Shown here: piece by piece, positions 1 through 7,894 of the stretch
Numbering within the stretch: the first letter of the stretch is position 1
Layout of the letters: every line of letters starts with the position of its first letter
Source: Falsigemmobacter faecalis
GTDB taxonomy: Bacteria > Pseudomonadota > Alphaproteobacteria > Rhodobacterales > Rhodobacteraceae
Direction of reading: 5' to 3'
Assembly (NCBI RefSeq): GCF_003863335.1
Contig: NZ_RRAZ01000006.1
Coordinates: 62,001 to 126,000 of the forward strand
DNA: 64,000 nucleotides
Made by a program: the position numbers and the translations under genes
The notes under the pieces: model-generated
Database searches by the model: none
What the model was told of the DNA's origin: nothing
The model's input: only the letters and a program-made list of their open reading frames with translations

Positions 1-119
1 CGCTTCAGACCCAGCTGGGCGATTTTGATCAGAAGACCATGCTCAAGCAGATCGAACTCTGGGGCTCGACCATCATCCCGGCGATCCGCAAAGAGCTTGG
101 CAACCGCGAAGCAGCATAA
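1..119 (+). CDS. LLM-class flavin-dependent oxidoreductase, C-terminal end (partial)
   Basis: The window opens inside this gene, and only the last 38 codons (reading from base 3) are visible before a TAA stop. The tail contains the stretch MLKQIELWGSTIIPAIRKEL, which resembles the C-terminal helix of bacterial luciferase-like FMN-dependent monooxygenases. The next gene, 12 bp downstream, is a flavin reductase, the usual partner that supplies reduced FMN to such an enzyme. The pair could therefore be a two-component monooxygenase. The substrate cannot be judged, and the family call rests on a short fragment plus context. Confidence 0.6.
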   Translation, partial: LQTQLGDFDQKTMLKQIELWGSTIIPAIRKELGNREAA

Positions 120-131
120 GGCGAAGAGACA

Positions 132-923
132 ATGCGTATCCACATCACCGATGCGGGCGCAATCACGCTGATCGAGCCCGCGAATTTTCGCGGGCTTGAC
201 GTTTTGATTGACCCCCTTCCCGCAGACCGCCTCAACCGTCTGGTGGCCCGTATCGGGCGGTTTGAGGGCGAAGAGCATATTCGTCTCGCCCCGGCCGTGC
301 TGAAGTTCCTGTCGCCGCTCGCGGGTGACCCTGAGTGGGACAAGGGCTTTGAGGGCATGATCGCTTATGCCACCAAAGCCGGCTGGGTGGATGAGGCGGG
401 CCTTGTGCGCGCCCATATCACCCGCGAAGAGGCCGCGCCTGCGCGCATCACGCTGGACGATTTCCGCGGCACCATGCGCCGCCTGGCCGCCGGCGTCAGC
501 GCCGTGACCACCGGCACCATGGAGGCGCCTGTGGGCATGGTGGCCTCAAGCGTGGTCTCGATCTCGGCCGAGCCGCCGCTGGTCGGGGTTTTCGTCAATG
601 AGACCTCCTCTTCGCTGCCGCTCTTTCAGCAGCAGGGCCGGATGGCGATCAACATCCTTGGCCTTGATCACGGCTCCATCGTCGGGCGCTTTGTCAAATC
701 CGCTCAAGGTGTGGACCGCTTCGAAGGCGCGGACTGGGTGGCCGGAAAAACCGGGCTGCCGCTGCTGACCGAAGCGCTGGCCGCCATGGAGTGCCGCATC
801 ATCACTGAGGTTTCTCTGGGCACCCATAAGTTGCTTGTGGGCCGCATTGAGACTACCACTCTGCGCGACGACCGGCCCATGGTGCAGTTTGACGGCACCA
901 CTCTGCGCCTGTCGGAGGAGTGA
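132..923 (+). CDS. flavin reductase-like protein with extra N-terminal domain
   Basis: Residues from about 107 to the end match the FMN-binding split-barrel flavin reductases (HpaC/DIM6-NTAB type), with the typical run FRGTMRRLAAGVSAVTT followed by a VASSVVSISAEPP segment. These proteins reduce FMN with NAD(P)H and hand it to a monooxygenase. At 263 aa the protein is about 100 residues longer than a plain reductase. Residues 1-100 form an additional domain (MRIHITDAGAITLIEP...) that I do not recognise. The gene sits between the luciferase-like monooxygenase tail and a CaiB gene that starts 3 bp after its stop, so it is almost certainly in the same operon. Confidence 0.8.
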   Translation: MRIHITDAGAITLIEPANFRGLDVLIDPLPADRLNRLVARIGRFEGEEHIRLAPAVLKFLSPLAGDPEWDKGFEGMIAYATKAGWVDEAGLVRAHITREEAAPARITLDDFRGTMRRLAAGVSAVTTGTMEAPVGMVASSVVSISAEPPLVGVFVNETSSSLPLFQQQGRMAINILGLDHGSIVGRFVKSAQGVDRFEGADWVAGKTGLPLLTEALAAMECRIITEVSLGTHKLLVGRIETTTLRDDRPMVQFDGTTLRLSEE

Positions 924-926
924 GAC

Positions 927-2105
927 ATGACTGAGCAAAGCGCAACCGGCGCCCTTCAGGGTCTGCTGGTCATCGACGCAAGCCGTGTGCTGGGCGGGCC
1001 CTACTGCGGGCAGATCCTCGGCGATCACGGTGCGCGCGTCATCAAAGTTGAGCCGCCGCAGGGCGATGAGACCCGGCTCTGGGGCCCTCCCTTTCATGGG
1101 GACGGCGCCTCTTATTACCAGGGGCTGAACCGCAACAAAGAGGGCATCGCGCTGGATTTCTCGCGCGAAGAGGGGCGCGAGTTCCTGATGCATCTCCTTG
1201 AAGGCGCGGATGTTTTCATCGAAAACTTCAAGACCGGCACCCTTGAGAAATGGGGCATCGGCCGCGAAGAGCTGCGCAAGCGCTTCCCGCGCCTCGTCCA
1301 TGCCCGCGTCTCGGGCTTTGGCGAAGACGGCCCCTATGGTGGTCGTCCGGGCTATGATGCGGCGATCCAGGCCCTGGTCGGGATTATGTCGGTCAACGGC
1401 GAAGCGGGCGGCAAACCGCAGCGCGTCGGTGTTCCGGTCGTCGATATGGTGACCGGGCTGAACGCCGCCCTTGGCATCATGCTGGCCTTGCAGGAGCGTC
1501 ACCGCTCGGGCCTTGGCCAGTTTGTTGAGGCCTCGCTTTACGACTGCGGCTTCTCGCTGATGCATCCGCATCTGCCGAATATGTATCTCGGCGCGCCGGT
1601 GCCGGGCCGCTCGGGCAATGCCCATCCCAATATCACGCCCTATGACACCTATGCGGCGCAGGACGGCGATGTCTTCCTGGCGGTCGGCAACAACGGGCAG
1701 TTTGCCAATCTGTGCAAAGTGCTGGGCCTTGACGATATGCCCGCGGATGAGCGGTTCTCCAGCAATGCCAACCGCAAAGAGAACCGCCCCCTGCTGCGCG
1801 AGCGTCTGGAGGCGGCGATGTCGTCCTGGACGGCCGAAGCCATTGCCGAAAAGCTCATCACTTCGGGCGTTCCGGCAGCCCCCGTGCGCACGCTCGATCA
1901 GGTGATTGCGGATCCCCATACCCATGCCCGCAAGATGATCGTCGACACTGAGGGCGTGCGCGGCACCGCCTCGCCCATCAAGCTGGAACGAACGCCCGCG
2001 ACCTACCGCAAAGCGCCACCCGCTTTCGGACAGCACACCGATCAGGTCACCGAGGAGTTCGGCCTGACCGGGACACAGGCCGCAGAGGGCCTTGTGCGCC
2101 GCTGA
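927..2105 (+). CDS. CaiB/BaiF-family (class III) CoA transferase
   Basis: The 392-aa protein has the class III CoA-transferase layout: an N-terminal Rossmann-like start (LLVIDASRVLGGPYCGQ), then GxxVIKVEPPxGDxTR. Asp173 in VPVVDMVTG sits where formyl-CoA transferase has its catalytic Asp169. These enzymes move CoA between an acyl-CoA and a free acid. The start is preceded by GGAGGAG with good spacing, and the upstream flavin reductase ends 3 bp before. In this context it probably activates the imported acid, or transfers CoA back from the product, for the beta-oxidation-like enzymes around it. The substrate is unknown. Confidence 0.9.
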   Translation: MTEQSATGALQGLLVIDASRVLGGPYCGQILGDHGARVIKVEPPQGDETRLWGPPFHGDGASYYQGLNRNKEGIALDFSREEGREFLMHLLEGADVFIENFKTGTLEKWGIGREELRKRFPRLVHARVSGFGEDGPYGGRPGYDAAIQALVGIMSVNGEAGGKPQRVGVPVVDMVTGLNAALGIMLALQERHRSGLGQFVEASLYDCGFSLMHPHLPNMYLGAPVPGRSGNAHPNITPYDTYAAQDGDVFLAVGNNGQFANLCKVLGLDDMPADERFSSNANRKENRPLLRERLEAAMSSWTAEAIAEKLITSGVPAAPVRTLDQVIADPHTHARKMIVDTEGVRGTASPIKLERTPATYRKAPPAFGQHTDQVTEEFGLTGTQAAEGLVRR

Positions 2106-2115
2106 TTTAATCCGG

Positions 2116-2148
2116 GGGCGGGGCCAGGAGGTGGCCCCGCCCTTTTTT
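2116..2148 (+). terminator. rho-independent terminator after the CaiB gene
   Basis: An 11-bp perfect GC-rich stem (GGGCGGGGCCA pairing with TGGCCCCGCCC) with a 5-nt loop is followed by six T residues. It lies in the 63-bp gap before the fused hydratase/dehydrogenase gene. It may end the monooxygenase-CaiB transcript or reduce read-through into the next gene. Confidence 0.8.
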
Positions 2149-2168
2149 ACCTGCATTCAGGACTGACC

Positions 2169-4223
2169 ATGACCGTTTCCGTCATCAAAAACGGCGCGAT
2201 TGCGCGCGTCATCATCGACAATCCGCCCGTCAATGCGATCTCTGCCGCCGTGCGTCAGGGCCTTCTGGACGCGGTTCGCGCCGTGGAAGCCGACGATGCG
2301 GTCCGGGCCGTGGTTCTGTCCTGCGCCGGTCGCACCTTCGTGGCCGGTGCCGATGTCACCGAATTCGACAAGCCCCCGGTTGAGCCGCATCTTCCCGATG
2401 TCCTCGACGCGCTGGAAGCCTGCGCCAAGCCTTTTGCGGCGCAGATCCACGGCACCGCTCTGGGGGGCGGTCTGGAAATCGCGCTGGCCTGCCGCTGGCG
2501 TCTGGCGGTTCCGGGCAGCCAGATGGGCCTGCCGGAAGTGAACCTTGGCATCATCCCGGGCTCCGGCGGCACCGTGCGCACCCCGCGTCTGGTAGGCACC
2601 GAGGCGGCGGCTGATCTCATCACCTCCGGCAAGCCGGTGAAGGCCGATAAGGCGCTGGCGCTTGGCCTGATCGATGCGATCCTGCCCGCTGAGGCTGCCG
2701 ATCAGGCGGCGGAAGATTTCGTCACCGCAGCCCTGGGTGCGGCCCTGCCCGAGATCACCTCGACCCGCGCGACCGGACAAAAGGACGAGGCCTTCTGGAC
2801 CGAGACCGCCGCCCGCGTAAAGAAAGCCGCCAAGGGCAATACCGGCCCGGTTGAGGCGCTGGCCTCGCTGAAAAACGCCACCGAAGTCAGCTTCGCTGAG
2901 GCCATGGCTTTTGAGCGTGAGACCTTCCTGCGTCTGCGCAAAACCGATCAGGCCGCAGCCCTGCGCCATATCTTCTTCGCCGAGCGCGCCGCGCCGCGTC
3001 CGTCAGAGCTGAAGGGCGTGACGCCCCGTCCCTTCACCCGCATCGGTGTGATCGGTGGCGGCACCATGGGCGCAGGCATTGCCGTGGCACTGCGCAATGC
3101 AGGCATCCCCGTGCAGATGATCGAGCGCGATGCCGAGGCTGCGGTCCGCGGTCAGGCCAATGTGGAAAAGATCCTCAAAGGCGATCTGGCAAAAGGCCGG
3201 ATTTCTGAGGCGAAATACGCCGATCTGATCGGCGGCTTTAATTCGGCGGCCGATTACGCCGCCGTGGCCGATTGCGATCTGGTCATTGAGGCGGTCTTTG
3301 AAGACTTTGATGTCAAACGCGCGGTCTTTGCGGAGCTGACCCGCGTCTGCGCACCCGATGCGATCCTTGCCACCAATACCTCCTATCTGAACCCCGATGA
3401 GATCGTCGCCGATCTGCCGGGGCCGGAGCGTTTCATCGGCCTGCATTTCTTCTCGCCGGCCAATATCATGAAACTGCTGGAAATCGTGCCGACTTCGGGT
3501 TCGGCACCGGATGTCATTGCCGCGGGCTTTGCCCTGGCTGCAAAGGCCGGGAAAATGCCGGTGCGCGCGGGCATCTGCGACGGCTTTATCGGCAACCGCA
3601 TCCTGAAGCTGACCCGCACCACCGCAGAGCGTCTGGTGGTGGCCGGGGCAGAGCCCTCGCAGGTCGATAACGCTTTGCAGAAGTTCGGCTTCGCGCTTGG
3701 CCCCTTCCGCACCCAGGACCTCTCAGGTCTCGACATCGGTGCCTTCCAGCGCAAAGCGGCGCGTGGCCGTGGCGAGAGCCCCTGGGCCCCGGTCGCTGAC
3801 CGTGTGTTTGAGGCGGGACGTCTGGGCCGCAAAACCAATGGCGGCTGGTATGACTATGATACTGCGGGCAAAGAAGCGCCCGGCACCCCCGCCGCTGTGG
3901 CTGAGGCCATTGCCGCGGCCCGTGCAGATGCCGGTGTCACCGCCCCCGCGACCTTCTCGGATGCCGAGATCGTTGAGGCGATCATGTTCCCGATGATCAA
4001 CGAATCGGCAAAGATCGTGGCCGAAGGCATCGCCTTCCGCGACAGCGACGTCGATCTGGTGAAAGTGGCAGGCTATGGCTTCCCGCGCTATCGCGGCGGC
4101 CCGGTGCAATATGGCCGCGCCATCGGCTTTGCCAAAGTGGCTGAGGGCCTTGAGGCCCTGGCCGCCAAAGGTCTGGCAGAGGGCCCCTCTGAGGCGCTGA
4201 AAGCCTGGGCCGCGAAAGCCTGA
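2169..4223 (+). CDS. multifunctional enoyl-CoA hydratase / 3-hydroxyacyl-CoA dehydrogenase
   Basis: This 684-aa protein fuses two beta-oxidation activities. Residues 1-190 form a crotonase domain with both candidate catalytic glutamates visible (Glu103 in GGGLEIALA, Glu123 in GLPEVNLG) and the oxyanion-hole AGADV segment. From residue 291 comes an NAD-binding domain (IGVIGGGTMGAGIA), followed by the LHFFSPANIMKLLEIV signature and tandem C-terminal dehydrogenase domains. It should hydrate a 2-enoyl-CoA and oxidise the resulting 3-hydroxyacyl-CoA. FadB/FadJ proteins are slightly longer, and this one resembles the bacterial L-bifunctional subgroup. No thiolase gene lies nearby, so thiolysis or ring cleavage must be supplied from elsewhere. 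Confidence 0.93.
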   Translation: MTVSVIKNGAIARVIIDNPPVNAISAAVRQGLLDAVRAVEADDAVRAVVLSCAGRTFVAGADVTEFDKPPVEPHLPDVLDALEACAKPFAAQIHGTALGGGLEIALACRWRLAVPGSQMGLPEVNLGIIPGSGGTVRTPRLVGTEAAADLITSGKPVKADKALALGLIDAILPAEAADQAAEDFVTAALGAALPEITSTRATGQKDEAFWTETAARVKKAAKGNTGPVEALASLKNATEVSFAEAMAFERETFLRLRKTDQAAALRHIFFAERAAPRPSELKGVTPRPFTRIGVIGGGTMGAGIAVALRNAGIPVQMIERDAEAAVRGQANVEKILKGDLAKGRISEAKYADLIGGFNSAADYAAVADCDLVIEAVFEDFDVKRAVFAELTRVCAPDAILATNTSYLNPDEIVADLPGPERFIGLHFFSPANIMKLLEIVPTSGSAPDVIAAGFALAAKAGKMPVRAGICDGFIGNRILKLTRTTAERLVVAGAEPSQVDNALQKFGFALGPFRTQDLSGLDIGAFQRKAARGRGESPWAPVADRVFEAGRLGRKTNGGWYDYDTAGKEAPGTPAAVAEAIAAARADAGVTAPATFSDAEIVEAIMFPMINESAKIVAEGIAFRDSDVDLVKVAGYGFPRYRGGPVQYGRAIGFAKVAEGLEALAAKGLAEGPSEALKAWAAKA

Positions 4224-4228
4224 TAGCA

Positions 4229-4264
4229 AAAGGGGCGGTGCTGCAAAGCACCGCCCCTTTTCTT
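4229..4264. terminator. bidirectional terminator between convergent units
   Basis: The perfect stem GGGGCGGTGCT / AGCACCGCCCC has a GCAA-type loop, with A-rich sequence on one side and TTTT on the other. It sits between the converging ends of the plus-strand dehydrogenase gene and the minus-strand isomerase gene, so it can stop transcription in both directions. Confidence 0.88.
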
Positions 4265-4278
4265 TAAAGCCGGACCTT

Positions 4279-5055
4279 TCAGCGACCGCTGAAGACCGGA
4301 GTGCGCTTTTCTTTGAAAGCGGCCACGGCTTCCAGGTGATCGGCGCTGTCGTAAAGCACGCCCTGATCGCGCAGCTCATGGCTGAGGCAAAGATCAAGCC
4401 CGCCATCCATTTCCACCAGCGCGCGGCGCGCCAGCGCGAAGGGCAGCGGTGCCGCCGGGATCAGTGCCCGGGCCGCAGCGGTGGCCACTTCCACCACATC
4501 ATCGGCCACCGCATCCACCAGCCCCTCATCCAGCGCCTCTGAGGCGTCAAAGACGGCACTGTCCATGACGATCTGCAACACGCGGGCGCGCGGCAGGCGG
4601 CGGCAGGCCGACCACAAAAAGCCGGTATCGGGCGCAAGGCCCATCTTCCCGAAGGTCACACCCAGCTTCGCATCAGGTGCCAGGAAGATGCGGTCGCACA
4701 GCAGCGCCAGCGACACCCCCGCCCCGAAAGCCGCCCCGTTCACCGCCGCGATCACCGGCTTGGGATAGACCGCCAGCTCCCGCGCGATGTCATGCAGGAT
4801 CTTCATCCGCGGGATCGAGACGCCCGAGCCCTGCCCCATGGCCGAGATATCGCCGCCCGCGCAAAAGCCTTTGCCCGCCCCGGTCAGCACCAGAACTTTG
4901 GTCCGCGGATCTGCGGCTTCCGCGCGCAGCACCTCCAGCAGACGCAGGCGCAGCGACAGCGACAGCGCATTGCGCCGCTCAGGATCATTCAGGGTCACAA
5001 GGGTCACACCCTCGGGGCTCTGGCTTACAAGGACCACATCAGCAGCCTGGCTCAT
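4279..5055 (-). CDS. enoyl-CoA hydratase/isomerase family protein (PaaG-like)
   Basis: This is a 258-aa crotonase-fold protein starting at MSQAADVV; GGGAGAG just upstream serves as ribosome site, and the longer upstream frame has no support. The two glutamates of true hydratases are missing: the first site reads FGAGVSLALLCD and the second FGKMGLAPDTG. The latter resembles PaaG-type isomerases, where an Asp after Pro does the chemistry. A double-bond or ring isomerase role on an acyl-CoA is therefore more likely than hydration. It is the last gene of the nine-gene minus-strand run and is separated from tctA by two small hairpins. Confidence 0.82.
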   Translation of the reverse strand: MSQAADVVLVSQSPEGVTLVTLNDPERRNALSLSLRLRLLEVLRAEAADPRTKVLVLTGAGKGFCAGGDISAMGQGSGVSIPRMKILHDIARELAVYPKPVIAAVNGAAFGAGVSLALLCDRIFLAPDAKLGVTFGKMGLAPDTGFLWSACRRLPRARVLQIVMDSAVFDASEALDEGLVDAVADDVVEVATAAARALIPAAPLPFALARRALVEMDGGLDLCLSHELRDQGVLYDSADHLEAVAAFKEKRTPVFSGR

Positions 5056-5089
5056 CGTCTCTCTCCCAACTTCGGGGTCGTTATGCAAA

Positions 5090-5140
5090 GGGGCCCCGAA
5101 GGGCCCCGGAACATGCAGCCGGTCCCGAAAGCCCGGCTGC
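5090..5140 (-). other. pair of hairpins between tctA and the isomerase gene
   Basis: Two stem-loops occupy the 99-bp gap: GGGGCCC/GGGCCCC with a 4-nt loop (5090-5107), and GCAGCCGG/CCGGCTGC (5115-5140). Read on the minus strand, the first is followed by only a short T run (CTTTGC). This fits a weak terminator or a processing/stability element that lowers expression of the last gene relative to the transporter genes. Confidence 0.4.
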
Positions 5141-5154
5141 AAAGGATTTTGACC

Positions 5155-6654
5155 TTATTTCTTCGTCAGCCGCAACAGCGCGGTGGTTGAGAACCAGATG
5201 ATCATCGCCAGCGTCAGGAAGCCAAAGACCGCAGAGATCGGGCGCTCGATGAAGCTGGAGAATTCGCCCCCCGTCACGACCATGGCACGGCGGAAATGCT
5301 CTTCCAGCATCGGGCCGAGCACAAAGCCCAGCAGCAGCGTCGAGCCGTCAAAGCGCAGCATCTTCAGACCCAGGCCCACCAGACCAAAGGCCAGCAGGAT
5401 GTAGATATCCATGATCTTATTCGAGACCGAATAGACCCCCACGCAGACACAGGCCACCATGATCGGAAACAGCAGGTGATAGGGCACCCGCAGCAGACGG
5501 ACCCAAAGGCCGACCAGCGGAATGTTCAGGATCACCAGCAGCACGTTGCCGACCACGAAAGAGGCCACCAGCCCCCAGAAGAGGCTCGGGTTTTCCGAGA
5601 TCACCGCCGGGCCCGGAACGATGCCATGCACCATCAGAACGCCCAGCATGATCGCCATAACCGCGTCCCCGGGGATGCCCAGCGACATGGTGGGGATGAA
5701 AGCGGTCTGTACAGCGGCGTTATTGGCCGCCTCAGGCGAAGCCACGCCCTCAATCGCGCCTTTGCCGAAACGCTCAGGCGTTTTCGAGATCTTCTTTTCC
5801 AGCGCATAGGACAGGAAGGTCGCGATCACACCACCGGTGCCCGGCAGCGCGCCAAAGAACGACCCCACACCCGTGCCGCGCAGCATCGGCATGGCCGAGG
5901 CTTTCATATCCGCCTTCGAGGGGATCATCGAGCGCAGGGTGATCTTTTCATCGGTCACGGTGCCTTCAGGACCACCGCGGGCGGCGGTGATGATCTCGGG
6001 CAGACCAAAGAGACCCATGGCGATCGCCACCAGCGACAGCCCGTCAAAAAGATCCGGCGAGCCAAAGGTGAACCGCTCAGCGCCCGAGTTCAGATCAAGG
6101 CCAACGACGCCCAGCAGCATGCCGGTGAAGACCATGATCAGCGATTTCAGCGGCTGCCCGGTCGAGAGCATCGAGGCTGCGATCAGACCAAAGGCCATCA
6201 GCATGAAATAGTCCTGCGGACCAAACTGCATGGCAACAGTGGCCAGCGGCACGGTCAGCACCGCCAGCAGCACCGCCCCCAGGAAGGAGCCCACGAAGGA
6301 CGCAATCGCGGTGATGAACAGCGCCTGACCGGCTTTGCCGTTCTTCGCCATCGGATAGCCGTCGAGCGTGGTGATGACCGAGGTCACCGTGCCCGGCAGG
6401 TTCAGCAGGATCGAGGCCGTCGAGCCGCCATAGGCCGCGCCATAATAGATCCCCGACAGCATGATGACCGCGAAGGTCGGATCAATATGGAAGGTGATCG
6501 GCATCAGAATGGCGAGGGTCGCCATGGTGCCCAGCCCCGGCAACACACCGACCACAGTGCCCAGCAGAACCCCGATGGTGCAGTAAAGCAGACCATCAAA
6601 GGACAGCGCGACACTGAAGCCGAGCGCGATATTGGAAAGCAGACCGTCGCTCAC
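5155..6654 (-). CDS. tctA: TctA-type large membrane subunit of a tripartite tricarboxylate transporter
   Basis: The protein is 499 aa with about eleven or twelve hydrophobic segments and the family signature around GVLPGLG near residue 35, repeated in weaker form as GALPGTGG in the second half. TctA subunits form the channel of secondary transporters that take up carboxylates delivered by a periplasmic TctC protein. The start codon overlaps the end of tctB by 4 bp. The third component, TctC, is encoded divergently about 6 kb upstream, at the other end of the same regulatory unit. Substrates of this family cannot be predicted from sequence. Here it probably imports the acid degraded by the surrounding enzymes. 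Confidence 0.93.
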   Translation of the reverse strand: MSDGLLSNIALGFSVALSFDGLLYCTIGVLLGTVVGVLPGLGTMATLAILMPITFHIDPTFAVIMLSGIYYGAAYGGSTASILLNLPGTVTSVITTLDGYPMAKNGKAGQALFITAIASFVGSFLGAVLLAVLTVPLATVAMQFGPQDYFMLMAFGLIAASMLSTGQPLKSLIMVFTGMLLGVVGLDLNSGAERFTFGSPDLFDGLSLVAIAMGLFGLPEIITAARGGPEGTVTDEKITLRSMIPSKADMKASAMPMLRGTGVGSFFGALPGTGGVIATFLSYALEKKISKTPERFGKGAIEGVASPEAANNAAVQTAFIPTMSLGIPGDAVMAIMLGVLMVHGIVPGPAVISENPSLFWGLVASFVVGNVLLVILNIPLVGLWVRLLRVPYHLLFPIMVACVCVGVYSVSNKIMDIYILLAFGLVGLGLKMLRFDGSTLLLGFVLGPMLEEHFRRAMVVTGGEFSSFIERPISAVFGFLTLAMIIWFSTTALLRLTKK

Positions 6655-7109
6655 AGCTGGAACACCTTCATGCTGAGCCCGAGGGCATAGATGAATACGA
6701 CGCAGCTCACACCGGCGGTGATGGCTGAGAGGATGACCGAGCGCACCACATTGCGGTTGTCAGACGCGAAGGTCGACAACAGAACCGCCACGAAGAGCGC
6801 CGGGAAAAGCCCGTTGCGTTCGATGAGAACCGCAAAGGAAATCAGCGAGGCCGAGATCAGCAGCACCGACGAAAGTGCCGGTCGGTCAGAGCCGAACTGC
6901 GTGCCGGGCTTTTTCAGTGTCAGGACGGCCAGCAGACCGCCCAGCAGAATAAGGCCCAGGCCGATCAGTCGCGGGAAATATCCCGGTCCCATATCGCGCA
7001 GCGAGCCCATGTCGTAATCGGCCGAAGCCGCGATAACCCAGATCCCCAGTGCGAGGGTGATCCCCGCCCCGAGAAGATCGGGTAGTCTTGATTGAAGACT
7101 TGTGTTCAT
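6651..7109 (-). CDS. tctB: TctB-type small membrane subunit of a tripartite tricarboxylate transporter
   Basis: This is a 152-aa, very hydrophobic protein with four predicted membrane segments, the size and layout of the poorly conserved TctB subunits. An early GLGLILLGGLLAVLTL helix is followed by a polar linker. Identification rests on that layout and on direct 4-bp overlap with tctA downstream. It overlaps the upstream carboxymuconolactone decarboxylase-like gene by 4 bp as well, so translation of the three is probably coupled. Confidence 0.88.
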   Translation of the reverse strand: MNTSLQSRLPDLLGAGITLALGIWVIAASADYDMGSLRDMGPGYFPRLIGLGLILLGGLLAVLTLKKPGTQFGSDRPALSSVLLISASLISFAVLIERNGLFPALFVAVLLSTFASDNRNVVRSVILSAITAGVSCVVFIYALGLSMKVFQL

Positions 7110-7894
7110 GCCTTCCTCCTCTCCGCCGGCACTGCCGGGTTCTGATGCGCCGCACCGCTCTGAGATGTGGTCAGATGCTCTTCCAGCAGGGTTGCGCCAA
7201 GTGCGGTGCCATGCACCGCAAGATGCGCTCCCAGTTGGATCGCCTGCAAAATCTCAGCCCGGTCCACCCCGCCATCGAGCGCGATGCGGATGTGCCGGCG
7301 AAGGCTCTCCTCATTGCGGCCGGTGAAACAGGCGTTGAGCGCGATCTCAATGAGCGTCCGCTCGGTGGGGCGCAGCCCCTCCATGGGATCGCCATATTCC
7401 AAAAAGCCCAAAAGAACATCCAGATAGCCCGGATCAAGCTGGGCCAGTGCCGCCACATGGCGGGCGTTCTCAGGAAAAATCGCCGCCACCCGCGCGCGCT
7501 GCTCTGAGGGCAGATGGCAGGTCTCGGGCAGTCCGGCTTCTTCGGCCAGGATCGAGACGCCGCTATAGACCGCCTCCAGACCCTGGGCCGCCACCAGATG
7601 CAGCACATCCAAAATATCGGCAGGCGTCGCCCCCGCCTTCATCGCCAGATCGAGATGGGTTTTGATCCCGGCGGTGAACAGATGCGTCGAAGAGGCATCG
7701 AGCGCCACATAGATCAGCTCAATCATCCGCGCGGACATCGGGCCGGTGCGGGCGGGGTAGCCCGCATAGGTCGCATAGCGGCGCAGGAACTCGGGGTTGA
7801 TCCGCAGGATCGTCTCGGTCCAGGGCCGCCAGTAGCCGCGCTCAGCGATGAAATAGGCTTTGATGGCCTGCTGCTCGGGGGTCAGATCAATCAT
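7106..7894 (-). CDS. tandem carboxymuconolactone decarboxylase-family protein
   Basis: The 262-aa protein contains two CMD/AhpD-type helical repeats, one around residues 45-125 (THLFTAGIKTHLDLAMKAGAT) and one around 185-240 (RHIRIALDGGVDRAEILQAI). Neither carries the CxxC pair of AhpD peroxidase partners, so a redox role is unlikely; a decarboxylase, lactonase or hydrolase-like role is possible but not shown. The start overlaps the upstream SDR gene by 4 bp and the end overlaps tctB by 4 bp. Such proteins often accompany ring-degradation operons. Confidence 0.8.
   Translation of the reverse strand: MIDLTPEQQAIKAYFIAERGYWRPWTETILRINPEFLRRYATYAGYPARTGPMSARMIELIYVALDASSTHLFTAGIKTHLDLAMKAGATPADILDVLHLVAAQGLEAVYSGVSILAEEAGLPETCHLPSEQRARVAAIFPENARHVAALAQLDPGYLDVLLGFLEYGDPMEGLRPTERTLIEIALNACFTGRNEESLRRHIRIALDGGVDRAEILQAIQLGAHLAVHGTALGATLLEEHLTTSQSGAAHQNPAVPAERRKA

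Noticed and set aside
546-2156. 536-codon open frame on the minus strand
   Set aside because: It lies fully antisense to the CaiB gene and flavin reductase. Its low-complexity Arg/His/Gln/Gly composition is typical of GC-rich shadow frames, and there is no domain or ribosome site.
5296-6690. 464-codon open frame on the plus strand
   Set aside because: It is antisense to tctA and is composed almost only of His, Gln, Arg and Asp repeats from reversed membrane-helix codons. It is not a protein-like sequence.
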